DNA of 64,000 bases from Epiperipatus broadwayi (Eukaryota; Onychophora; Udeonychophora; Euonychophora; Peripatidae), in NCBI GenBank assembly GCA_028023455.1, contig JAQFVV010000056.1:1364001-1428000 (forward strand), written 5' to 3'. The notes under the pieces are model-generated. The model made no database searches, was not told where the DNA came from, and saw only the letters and a list, made by a program, of their open reading frames with translations. The position numbers and the translations under genes are program-made. This document shows, in pieces, positions 14,282 through 24,942 of this stretch (the first letter of the stretch is position 1; the number at the start of each line of letters is the position of its first letter).

Positions 14282-14830
14282 AATAGTGCTGCTTGGATGC
14301 ATTTGCTTTGTCCAAGATATATTTTAAAATTTGTTATTTTTAAAATTAACATTTGACTCTTATGCAAATCTGATCAGGTGTGTGTGGTGTGGTATTGTTA
14401 CCAAGAATTATGTAACATTTTTAAAACTAAATTATTTTTTGTGTAAACATTCCACTGTATATGTATGTTGGTCACCCCGTGGAATTGAAAATATATGCAA
14501 GCTTTAAGTCAAACAACAAATACATTTGTTCATTAAATTTATAACAAATCAAAGATTTTAAATATAAATATAATTGCTTTGTAATGCTTATTAAATCTAT
14601 TACATTATAGCTTCATTTGCTTGTATATAAGTGCTCCAATACATATACATACAACAATGTCTACACAACTATGCATTTAATTTAACATATAGAATATAAC
14701 CCAAATGTATGTATTATACATAGATGTACACATATATAGGTGTATATACATAAATATATATGCACTTGGCTAGGTTTAAACTTAGAATAATGACTACTAT
14801 GGAAACATATTAGATGAAACAGGATGTGTG
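14282..14830 (+). repeat. Displaced 3' part of tandem unit copy 2
   Basis: Aligns with 9105-9690. Anchors are a GTGCTGCTTG/ATGCAGCTTG block, a GATCAGGTG/CCAGGTGCATG block, GCTTATTAAATCTATTA, ATTATAGCTTCATT and TAGGTTTAAACT. After 14830 the sequence enters a different repeat and a TA microsatellite. Confidence 0.6.
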
Positions 14831-14859
14831 CTAATATATACTGTTTTAATATATTATTA

Positions 14860-14924
14860 TGTATACATACCAAATATGATTTATACATAAGGGTATACTT
14901 TTTAACTTATAGCAGGAATATTTA

Positions 14925-14927
<3 letters not shown>
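14860..14927 (+). repeat. Short dispersed repeat next to TA microsatellite (partner 58415-58490)
   Basis: This block, containing TTATACATAAGGGTATAC and AACTTATAGCAGGAATAT, matches 58415-58490 (TATACATAGGGGTATACATA, AACTTACTGCTGAAATAT). Both copies run directly into ATATATA. It looks like the end of an old dispersed element whose tail is a TA repeat. Confidence 0.55.

Positions 14928-14996
<69 letters not shown>
14928..14996. repeat. (TA)n microsatellite
   Basis: An uninterrupted alternating TA tract of roughly 68 bases. It is followed at once by TTATAATGATCAAAA, which resembles the outer end of the terminal inverted repeats of the element at 44853-46588. Confidence 0.95.
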
Positions 14997-15003
<7 letters not shown>

Positions 15004-16505
15004 GATCAAAATGTTAACATTCTCTCTTTTTCTTATATCCTACTAGGTCAGTGAAATACTCTAAATTAAACTACATATATTGCAGTAAATAATACAAAAT
15101 GCAAAGATGGGTATTTTATATTTATTAATAATAACAACAAAACAGGCAACAAAAAAAATTAGAAATGCATTTTCTTAGCAAGTACAAATAATTATGGCAC
15201 ATTGTGATGCAAAGATTTGAATCTAGGATAATTATTTAGTTTCAGTTACTGTAGACTATAGGATAAACATTGGCTTAACCAAAGTCTTAGCATAAATTAC
15301 TGCTTACATTATCTATTCTATAATTATCAATGTGCTTTGTAAAATATTCGCTTAACATTATGTGTTGCACTATGTATGTGAAACATGGACATTTTAATAT
15401 TATCATACAATAGAATAATCCCTGGATGGTTGTTAATGTGGCACTATCTAGGAATATCATAATACATAAACAAATATTTTAAATGTGTTCTATAGCCAGG
15501 TCATTATATATAATTTATTCACATCCATAATTGAAAAATGATCACAAAATGATTTACAGATTATGACATTTTTATAATTAAAACATTCAGAATATGATAC
15601 ATCAGGCAAAAGAGGAGGGCTAAAACATATAAAGATAATTCATCAATGTGCTAGGCTGTGAAAAGTGGTACTCTGTTTATAAGTTCTAAAATATATGAAT
15701 ATGATATGCCAGTCTTTGCATGGAAATACAAAAGAGAAAATACACAATGGGTACAAGGCATACAGCAGGAAATGCATGTCTCCTTCACCAAATAACCCTG
15801 GAAAATAATTACAGTCTAGCAAAAAAAATTATTAATAGAAATCCCTTATAAAATATTAAGTGAATGGCCTGGAATTTAAAGATTTGTATACCTCAACATG
15901 AAACAACATTTTTCATATCACACAAGTGATCATATGTAAAATACTAATGTGAGTTTAACACACATCTGTGAGAAATCCACCCTTGACTATAATAGGAAAG
16001 TGTAACAATAATTAAAATAAAGAATTCATCTAGGTAAGCTCTAAATTCATCCAAAGAATATTGACACAAATACATGCACACTTTCTAATGTTGTAAATGT
16101 GTAATTTGATATACATAGTCAGAAAATAATTTACCAAAATTAAATGGACTTTAGAAAAAAAACTTAAATCTATCATGATTAGTATATAAACTTCTAATAA
16201 AAAAAATTGATTATTTATACTATAATAGTTTTTCTAAAGGTTCAGCTATGTTCATTTTATAGATTGTATTTTAACTGGCTGAAATTATTATATTTTCCCA
16301 ATTAAATCTAAAAAAATTTAAAATATATATAAAAAATATATATATAAATCTAAAATTTTATCCCCAAATACCTCACACTACAAATTAAAGATATAATAAA
16401 AAGTCAAAACTATTCAAATAAAGTAAAATATGATTCATATGGCAGGAAGGAGTGTGCATGTAAACAATTACTGATTTTGTTAAAGATTTGCTATTATATA
16501 TATAT
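14997..16505. other. Interval without recognisable gene
   Basis: Apart from the TTATAATGATC-like start, I see no gene or pairable repeat. Frames are short and random-looking. The right end is a TA-rich tract that abuts hammerhead locus A. Confidence 0.55.
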
Positions 16506-16573
16506 ATGAAAAACAAAAAACAAGTTAAAAATACAAGCGTTAGCAAGTTTTTAACTTGTTTTTTGTTTTTCAT
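16506..16573. repeat. Perfect 26-bp inverted repeat at the left end of locus A
   Basis: Arms 16506-16531 and 16548-16573 are exact reverse complements around a 16-base loop. The right arm belongs to the tandem unit and recurs at 16949-16974. The left arm is present only once, outside the dimer. It is therefore a short inverted duplication added at the left boundary, as often seen at ends of Penelope-type retrotransposition products. Confidence 0.85.
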
Positions 16574-16931
16574 AAATGTACCTTTGAGGTCTTTCTAGCA
16601 ATGATATATATTGCAGAGGCTTCTACTATGTGGTGATGCTGAACTGAGATCAGACCCATGTAGCTATCTGGCTTGCTATGCTGAGTTTGAAGACATTACA
16701 TGTGTAAAAGATTCACGCTTGCAAGCTGAATAGAAACTGTTTCATAAACGCTCAGAGTTTGTGTTTAGATCTAGTTTCTAAAAAATTCCTGTCTTTCACT
16801 GATGATAGCAAATAGCTTGAAATCATGACCTGAAAGTGGAATTAAAGTTATAGACAGTGAATGCATGCTCTGATGTTTATGTAAACATACACTTGACGGT
16901 GTTTTTGGTAGAACGCCATCTGTTGACATAA
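16532..16931 (+). mobile_element. Retrozyme-like unit 1 (locus A)
   Basis: First of two nearly identical head-to-tail units of about 400 bp. It starts ATACAAGCGTTAGC and ends with GAACGCCATCTGTTGACATA. The unit has no coding capacity and carries a type I hammerhead motif on the plus strand. Tandem units of this size with one hammerhead each match the described organisation of small metazoan retrozymes, which are thought to be transcribed, self-cleaved, circularised and mobilised by another element's reverse transcriptase. The Penelope pseudo-LTR is the alternative, but no Penelope coding sequence is seen nearby. Flanks are TA-rich on both sides, suggesting insertion into a TA tract. Confidence 0.75.
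16784..16843 (+). ncRNA. Hammerhead ribozyme, type I, unit 1 (probably inactive)
   Basis: Outer stem I AATTCC/GGAATT (16784-16789 with 16838-16843), internal loop TGT/T, inner stem I CTTTCA/TGAAAG (16793-16798 with 16831-16836). The core is CTGATGA at 16799-16805 and GAAA at 16819-16822. Stem II is a short AGC/GCT helix with an AAATA loop, closed by a U-U pair. Stem III is the near-palindrome ATCATGAC. The base before the cleavage nucleotide, which should be U, is C here, so this copy is expected to cleave poorly or not at all. Cleavage would fall after position 16830. Confidence 0.8.
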
Positions 16932-17331
16932 ATACAAGCATTAGCAAGTTTTTAACTTGTTTTTTGTTTTTCATAAATGTACCTTTGAGGTCTTTCTAGC
17001 AATGATATATATTTCAGAGGCTTCTACTATGTGGTGATGCTGAACTGAGATCAGACCCATGTAGCTATCTGGCTTGCTATGCTGAGTTTGAAGACATTAC
17101 GTGTCTAAAAGATTCACGCTTGCAAGCTGAATTGAAACTGTTTCATAAACGCTCAGAGTTTGTGTTTAGATCTAGTTTCTAAAATTCCTGTCTTTCACTG
17201 ATGATAGCAAATAGCTTGAAATCATGATCTGAAAGTGGAATTAAAGTTAGAGATAGTGAATGCATGCTCTGACATTTATGTAAACATACGCTTGACGGTG
17301 TTTTTGGTAGAACGCCATCTGTTGACATATA
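16932..17331 (+). mobile_element. Retrozyme-like unit 2 (locus A)
   Basis: Second unit, differing from unit 1 by scattered substitutions and a 2-base gap before the ribozyme. It starts ATACAAGCATTAGC and ends at a CTGTTGACATATATATA junction with flanking TA repeat. Frames at 16771-16974 and 17179-17421 on the opposite strand are shadows of this repeat, not genes. It carries the better-preserved hammerhead. Confidence 0.75.
17183..17242 (+). ncRNA. Hammerhead ribozyme, type I, unit 2 (core complete)
   Basis: Outer stem I AATTCC/GGAATT (17183-17188, 17237-17242); inner stem I CTTTCA/TGAAAG (17192-17197, 17230-17235); internal loop TGT/T. Core CTGATGA 17198-17204 and GAAA 17218-17221. Stem III is the exact palindrome ATCATGAT (17221-17228), followed by C17229, giving an AUC cleavage site. 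Stem II is AGC/GCT with loop AAATA and a U-U closing mismatch. The palindromic stem III is too tight for a good monomer hairpin and would favour a dimeric ribozyme. Spacing to the unit 1 site predicts a monomer RNA of about 399 nt. Confidence 0.88.
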
Positions 17332-20300
17332 TATATACATTGACATACATTTTGCCCTACCACTCATTAATATGCATATAACATATATCTTCATAAAATA
17401 AGAGGGACTAATTAACAACATATTCTAACAATAAACATAATGTTATAAGCATAATATGAAATAAATTACAGAAATACTTATAAAAAATTAAATTAGTAGA
17501 AACAAAATATATAAGTAACCAACATTTTCCCATGGTAAGAGTATTGTAAAAAGTAAATGCTTGGCCACTTATGTGCAGAAATCTGAAGTTTAAAACATGA
17601 TTCTCTTGATGAATAATTTGCTTAGATTCTCTATAAGACATTTTTATTGAGGAATTCCTTTGTAATATAATTTTTTAGATAAAGCTTTTAATTTTATGGC
17701 AGAATATTTTCACTTTTGGTGATACTTTGAAATACTTTATATTGTGGAACTTCTTAGTTTACAGCATATTTACTATTGCATCAGGTCATCATTGAGAAAG
17801 CTTACATTTTGGCAGAAATATTTGTTAAGCATTTTATGTCTATTTTAATCAGGTTAATAATTGAAATAATACTCACAGCAGAAACATTTATTGTACTTTC
17901 TCTGGTCTTTTTGTAATGGTTATGGAATAGATGACATTTTTTTTGTACATTGCTAAGGCAGGTACTTTTTAAATAACAGGTAGATCACTAATTTTTTAGT
18001 AACAATAGTGTAGATGAACTTCATACTGAAATCCCTCTTGCATACATCCAGGAATGACCAACTAGAGCAGATCAATTGCTTTTACCTTCCATTCTTGGCA
18101 TTTTCTTCAACCAGCAACCAATTTTAAGGCATATCTTTAAGAGCCCTAAACTCATTTTACTAAGCTTATATAGTAAATGTTAACAAAAGGTTTTCAGATT
18201 TTTCTTTAATTAAACTTTTATAGGTATTTCATTGATTAAAAGTATTAATAAAAAAATTGTTTTTGTCGATAATGGACCTTAATCGAAATCCTTTACTAAA
18301 TTTCCTGTTTCTACTAAATTTTTTATTTTTATTAATTGAATCTATTCATCTTTTTTGGATATCCATTGTGTACTTATCTTTTTGATAATTAATGAGTAGT
18401 TTTTAAAACTTTTACGTAATTAAACTTTTAGTAGAAAGACAACAGAAAAATATTTTACCAATAAAAAAAATTTTAGTTTAAAATAAAACTAAAGAATATT
18501 TTTCATTTAGTAAAAATAGAGATAAGTCTCTTACTTTAAGTTTTAATAAATTAGCAAAAGAAATAGACTAATTATTTATATTTAAAATAAAATAAAGCTA
18601 CTCTTTTTAAATAAAATGTTTTTTAAACAGATACAATTTTCTTTATACCTGTGGCTTATTATATATACTTAACAATGCAGACTAAATGATAGGGCTAACT
18701 AAAATGGTACTCACATATTAGACCCTCTATGTCTTTTCACATCCGTGTAAGTCTAGTGGCACTCTATTATAGTTTATGTGAATCAGAAGTCTAGAATCTT
18801 AAGAAGAATGAAGAAAATGAAGTATTTTATATTTTGGGTTTAGTCGAAAATAGCAATGATCACTTGGATTGCCAAATTTATTGGACTGATGAAATATTAA
18901 AATGAATGAAAAAGATAAATTTAGGGACCGGTCTTTACGGTTTTTTTTTTAAAGATATTATTATTATGTTATACAAAAAAGAAATACAGAAAAAATATAT
19001 AGATGTTTACAAGGAGAGTAATCGTGGGAATGAGAAGTTATAAGAAATTTAAAAAAAAAAAAACAGTTGATTTGTGAAGTCTTTTTCAGTGAGATTTAGT
19101 CCTGTGTGTGTGCATGTTATTGCATTTAATATATTGACTGCTAAATAGTGATTTTTTTCCCATGCCCTTTATGGAATATCTTATATTTAACCAGTTGTAA
19201 AGTGAAAAATTGAAATGTAGATGTTTGGGAGGTCATGAAATATTTGAATAGAAGTGATGAATTTAGCTATGAATAAATAATTACTACTATCCCAAACTGC
19301 TCTATAAAATAAGACCGTTGACTCAAATGAGACTTAGGGAAGATTACTTTAATATTATTTCATAGGTTTTCTATCTATTTCAGAAATAATATTAATTAAT
19401 AAATAGTAAAAAAAAACAACATATATTTGAGAATGACAGATGCTGACAGTTAAAGAATAATTTATTAAAGGGAGAGTTGCCTTCTTTTTTTTATTACTAA
19501 AAGTTGGGATCAAGAAATGTTTCTGTTTTTTTTTTTATTTAAAAAGTATAAAATTGTGTAATTGTCAAACTTAAAAGATTAATAATGTGGAATAAATTAG
19601 AAAAATTTGAACTCATAAAAAGAATATATTTGTGGAAGAATTCTTTATTGAGGAAGTTGAATTGTTATATTCTCATCAATAACTTTGAGATAATTTGTTG
19701 GGGCAGTAAAGAAAATTTATAGGTAAGTTACTCGTAATTAAAGAAAAATTATTTGTGGTATAGTGTCTAATCTGACTGATGCTAGATATATGCAATTCAT
19801 AATAATATATTATACATTATACTTTATTCAGAATAATACTGTGGAGCTAGTATTAATAAAATTATTGCTTGATTCTGAATGTCAATTGTGATGATGATAA
19901 AAATCCATATGTATTGTAGTTACATTGTTAGTACTTTACAGTAAAAATAAGGTATACGTATTATATTTTTCATTACTAGAATGAAGTTTTTTTGACTTAA
20001 AGTGGAAGGTCAGATCCTAGACATTAATGTCTAAATTATATTACACTTCTCTACTTAAAATTGTAATTTCACAAGAGGGTGGACGCCCTTTTCTTATTAA
20101 ATTATCTGTCTTATATTTACGATTTGATCGCTATTAATAACACCTGATTGGCTAATAAGCGCGAGAAGTTTGCAGTCTCTCAGTTTGATTTCAAAAAGAA
20201 TGAAAGTGTTTGCAAATATCCAGATTAAATTAGACATATATTTGAATATGAGAATGCATTAATTCCGATAGCTTTTAATTGTCAGTAATTGTAATTTAAA

Positions 20301-21359
20301 ATTTTTTGTGTTGACATATTTTAAATTCTCAGTTTATTCTATAAAATTCTGTAGATTATTTTATATTAATGAGACGGGGTTTTTTTTCTTACTATAGTTA
20401 CTAAACACCATTTGTTGAAACTAATGCATATTAATCTTTGCTTTATATATATGATTTTACTACATCATGCTATATATTTATGATACATACGCAATGGTAT
20501 GTGTAAGTTTATCAATCTATCAACTATTATTTATTTAGCTTAGCAAGCTAATATTTGAAAAAAAAATTATAGCAAATATAAAATATAACAAAAGCACGAT
20601 CGGTTGAAGGAAACTCAATATTTTAAAATATCTAGCATCAATATTTGTTGATGGTAGTATCCAAGATTTGACAATTCTAATCCAAACAGTTCACGAAAAT
20701 TAAATAAATGCAGCAATTTTCCAACTTTCTAGCAATTTGATTGAGATGGTATATTTACTTTTGAAATAGCTAGGCGTCGTTTTTGAAATTGTAAACTTTT
20801 TTCTTTAAACAGCTGCAGTATTTTTTTTTATTTTTAAAATGTGTTGTATAAGTGATTAATAGAAATGTGTTGAATATAATGACTTTTTTTTTTTAACAAA
20901 TGTTATGAAATAATCTGAATCATCTTTTCATATTTTTTTTAATAATAATATTGAACAAATTTATATGCATGTATGTGTTTATATGTGAGCACATAGCTTT
21001 TAATTTTCTGGAGATTAATCTATATAATATATTCCATCGGAATACATTATTCAAATAACTTTAGAAAATAATTTTTCTGATTATTTGTATGTATTTGTTT
21101 TGTTTAAATAGTTGTACCAATTCATTTAATCCCTAGTGATTGTGAACTCTATATATTGATGGAAATCATTTTATCTAACTCTCACGTGATTGCTATTTTG
21201 TTAGTGTAAATGTTCTATGATTAATAAAAAATTTCATTCTTATTGATAGATTTGACTTCATTGTAATTATAGATTGTAATATGGCAATCAAATAGTTTTT
21301 TTTTATATTTCTAATCTGTTATAATAATTTATATTATATTTATTATCATTTTTAACTAT
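17332..21359. other. Interval without recognisable gene
   Basis: No motif-bearing frame and no repeat pairing found. There are poly-T/poly-A tracts (19040-19060, 19520-19535, 20885-20895) and a slightly more G+C-rich patch near 20150-20180 (CTAATAAGCGCGAGAAG). The frame 17408-17641 (minus) has no recognisable features. Confidence 0.55.
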
Positions 21360-22900
21360 TATCACTTCATTGCAGGATGAAGGTCCTTCCCAGTTTAATT
21401 CAGTTTTTCTAGCCCATAATCCTTTTCTCCACACCATGTCAGCAAATTTCCTTATTTCATCTGTCATCTTACATGTAGTCTTTTTTCTAGGACTTATGAT
21501 TTCTGAGTTAAAATTTCAATTGTTCATCTGTTACCTATTCTAGCCCATTTCCATTTCACTCTCTTAATACTCTTAATGATATCAGTGATTCTTCTTATGT
21601 ATTTTATTTTCAATTTTTGTGTTATTTGTAACAGACATTTCTCCATATATTTTTTGAGTGATTTGAACTGCTTTTCTGTTAAATATCCAAGTCTCACTTC
21701 TATAAGTCTTTTAAAACCTTCCTTTTCAAAAATATAAGCATATTTGGTTTTAGTTTATTTCTATCAAAAGTACTCCATCCAAGTTTTAATTCTATGATTA
21801 TAATTTTATTTTTATTAATACTCTGCCCAAGATGTTTGTAATATTATTTTATATTTTCTTACTTTTATATTGTAATAATGTGAAAGCTAAAACCTTCAAC
21901 AGATACGCTTTAAACATGCTTATGTGACAGCCAATCATATGTAATAATGATATCACATGGACCTCTCAATTCTCAAACACAAGTCAGAATTATAAGTTCT
22001 GACTTGTGTTTGAGAATTAAGAAGTCCATGTGATATTATTATTACATATGATTGGCTGTCACATAAGCATGTCTAAAGCATATCTGTTGAAGGTTTTAGC
22101 TTTCATATTATTACAATATTATCTATTTGCTTTAATAAATATGATATATTTACTTTTATATCATAATTTTGCAAACTCTGAAACATTACATCCTGAAAAA
22201 TTTTAATGACTTAAATAATTTTTATGTAATTTTAATTCTTTTAATCCACAAATTTTGTAAAAATGTTGTAAACATTTTGGAAATATAAAATCACTCAGCT
22301 GAGCTGTACAACTTTCTGAATGGTAATCTTCATAGTATTAATAGATAATCTAATTATAATTACAAATGCAAAAAATAATAATACTTATATTCATTGATTC
22401 TTTTGTATACTTGGATGTTATCCATTGGACTTGCAGTAGAGGAAATAAAATTATTTTAATAAGATTTTTTTTGCAATTGATAGAAGATGAGTTGATGTAA
22501 TTTTTAATATCTTTATCATCTTTTATAAATAGCAGTATTATTACTGCATTATTTAGGTCATCTAGTACTTCTTTTGTCATTTAGAAATTTGGTGTGTAAT
22601 TTTGCTAATATTTTGTTTATTTCTTCAACTGCCTCTTTAAAATATTAATAAGATTTCCTCTAATTTCTGAAGTTTGTTTTTTTTTTCTTTATAGATTTCA
22701 TTGCATATATTATATGTTCCTTTAAATTATTTGACAATTCAGAATATGTAATAATTGTAGAAGATACTCTTTTTTTTTTTGCTCCTTATTATTAATCTAT
22801 AGAACTTTTTATTTCATGCTTTTTAAATATTTCTTCCATCTTTTCCTTTTACTGTTGAAGCAACTTTCATTCCAATATTTACACTTTTAAGATTTTCATT
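21360..22900 (-). pseudogene. RTE-like non-LTR retrotransposon remnant (RT part and 3' end)
   Basis: Decayed LINE on the minus strand. The 3' end (21370-21790) translates in pieces to the RTE C-terminal tail: an isoleucine/lysine-rich block (IKRVKWKWA), ...NR.TIEIL..., then a CGEK and TGKDLHPA-type end, the same family as 32625-32973. Upstream, the frame at 22350-22580 reads VLDDLNNAVIILLF..DDKDIKNYINSSSINCKKN, which fits the reverse-transcriptase region normally reading 'W..+.II.LFKKGD..DI.NYRPISLLS..YK'. Stops and frameshifts are frequent, so no product is expected. Between the two readable parts lies a 253-bp palindrome (21867-22119), probably a later insertion. The 5' limit near 22900 is a guess. 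Confidence 0.65.
21867..22119. repeat. Long palindrome (two arms of about 123 bp) inside RTE remnant
   Basis: Left arm 21867-21989 and right arm 21997-22119 are reverse complements with only a few mismatches, around the 7-base loop TTATAAG. Arms start ATATTGTAATAAT and contain GACAGCCAATCATATGTAAT. Its transcript would fold into a near-perfect hairpin of more than 100 bp. It could be a foldback MITE or a siRNA/miRNA-like source. The high arm identity compared with the decayed host element suggests recent origin or gene conversion. Confidence 0.9.
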
Positions 22901-23604
22901 CTCTTCTATAATTTTGATGTTATTATGTGTTAAAAAAAATGAAAATTATGTTGTTACATCAGTATAATAAATAAGTTTACTTATTTGATTAAAAATGGCA
23001 AAATGTAAAAGACAGATGAGAAATAATTTCTCTTGTTAATTAGTTATATGAATCTTGTTATGATATAGTTTTATTATTTATTTTTTTAATATTTATTGCA
23101 TAAATATCTGAATATTAATTTATTTAAAAATAATAAAATATTACTTGAGTAAATATTAACTAACATTTTATTATAATAATATTTACTAATCAGGAAAATT
23201 TCAAGCATTTTCTCTTAATTTCGTCTAGATTCAGAGAGGTGCTAAATCATCAGTTACCTATAATTTGGTGTCACCTGCATATGCTATTGTAATTGTTTTA
23301 ACAGAAGAGCACTCCTTGTTATTTATTTATATATAAACTGGAATACAAATCTGTCATGATAGAATATATTTAAAATATTTACTTTTTCAAAACCTCAGTA
23401 GTTTTTGATTGATTATCTTCTATGTTTATGATAGAAATGAATTGTTTAGAAAATGTATTCCATTATTTTAATAAATTGTTCTAATATAAAAATAGTCCAA
23501 AAAGGCACTAAGCATAGCTGGGGGTTTTGTCCATTGGTTAACCCCATGAAGGTATTAACAGTTAAATGATTCATTTATTTACATAAATATATATAAATTG
23601 TAAA
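22901..23604. other. Interval without recognisable gene
   Basis: Very A+T-rich; no supported frame, repeat pairing or motif seen. Confidence 0.5.
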
Positions 23605-24082
23605 TTTAACACAATTCAATGTATATGTAAACAAAGAGAGTAAATCTCTCCTGACTATTAATTAAAAAGCACTTTAGGTTCAAGAATATAATGAATCCAC
23701 CTATTCTGGAGTTCTGATGTTTATAACCAAACTTTTGTCAATATTGTTGATAATTCAGAGTAAAATTAATTTATCATCAAGATAGAATATGGCATTTAAG
23801 AGTTATTAAACTCATAATCAATTATATAACACTGGAGACAGAATATCTTTTAATATGTAAACTTCAGATTAAACATAGCTCAATGTATATGTAAAAAAGG
23901 GTGTAAATCACTGTTCCCAATCTATGAATTAGAACAAAGGATCAAAAATAGAATGAATCCACCTATTCTTGAAGTTGTGATGTTTATAAGTTTAATAATT
24001 CTTAAGTGCCATATTCCATCTGGCTGATAAATTAATTTCACTCTGAATTACCAACAACATTGACAAAGATATGCTTATAAAA
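23605..24082. repeat. Compound direct and inverted repeat (D-E-D-E')
   Basis: Block D occurs twice in direct order (23617-23727 and 23881-23990; shared CAATGTATATGTAAA, GAATCCACCTATTCT and TGATGTTTATAA). Block E (23715-23805, with GTCAATATTGTTG and ATAGAATATGGCA) recurs inverted at 24001-24080 (TGCCATATTCCATC, CAACAACATTGAC). The direct period is about 264 bp. The arrangement is like the hammerhead loci, but I found no ribozyme core in it. Confidence 0.7.
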
Positions 24083-24762
24083 ATATATGTATTTTTATAT
24101 TTCAAATGTAATTTAGACAAGAAGTTGCAGTGGTATGGAATAGATAATTTATTTTTTATTACTGTAGCCATATACTTAGTATATTGTTTCTATAATCATG
24201 ATTACTGTAAAGATTTATACGAATATTTGTGTTTCACATACTTCTTTTTTTTTAATTAAATTCTAATAAGATCTACTTCATGAAATTTTTGTCTTCCATA
24301 GCCCCTCAAAAATGTTAGCATTCTTTATGATTTATCAAAAAATGAAATGTAATATAAAATTTAAATGCAAATAAAAATGTTTAAATAAACTTTGATCACA
24401 TCTAAATTGCATTGCTCAGGCAAATGGTATAATTGATTCACCTTGTATAAGGTAATATACACGTACAAAGTATTATATGGCAGATGTATGTGTATTTTTA
24501 TTTTATGTACAAAATATGTTTGCTTTATGTTTTTATGTTTGAATTGTTTCTTTACAAAATTAGTAAACCACTTGATGAAAGCATTAAATTTGTTGATTCT
24601 CAAAGAATATGGTATCCTCTTCCCTCAAGTAGTTTAAAATAGTTTGGAAGGAGAGGTGATTGTGTTTCATTGGTATTATTACATGAAGAAAATTGTTTAA
24701 AATAGTTTAAAAAAGACCAAAATAATCTTTTCACTTAATTTATTTCATTCATATTATGATAG
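24083..24762. other. Interval without recognisable gene
   Basis: Short overlapping frames on both strands (24071-24259 plus, 24361-24603 minus, 24443-24637 plus) share the same DNA and carry no motif. I treat them as chance frames. Confidence 0.5.
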
Positions 24763-24942
24763 TAATAATAAAAAGTCGGATGTCACGTGACTTATATATA
24801 GCTTGCACTTACAAATATGTAAAATTAAGAGCATGCTGATGAGCTCTAAACAAGCTTTTTTTTATTTATGATAAATGCTACTACAAGAGAAGGCATTCAA
24901 ATTATTTTTATCTTGGATTGTCCCCGTCCCCATACCGGTTTA
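24763..24942 (-). mobile_element. Inverted truncated copy of retrozyme/Penelope-like unit (locus B)
   Basis: On the minus strand this reads AAACCGGTATGGGG, GGGACAATCCAAGATAAAAA, a GCCTTCTCTTGTAGTAGC block, then CTCATCAGCATGCTCTTA and the segment through GACATC. It equals the plus-strand segment running from the 3' part of the hammerhead (25273 onward) through its tail and the A block (24943-25030). The copy begins within the hammerhead, a few bases before the predicted cleavage site, and is joined head to head with the plus-strand A block. Confidence 0.8.
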
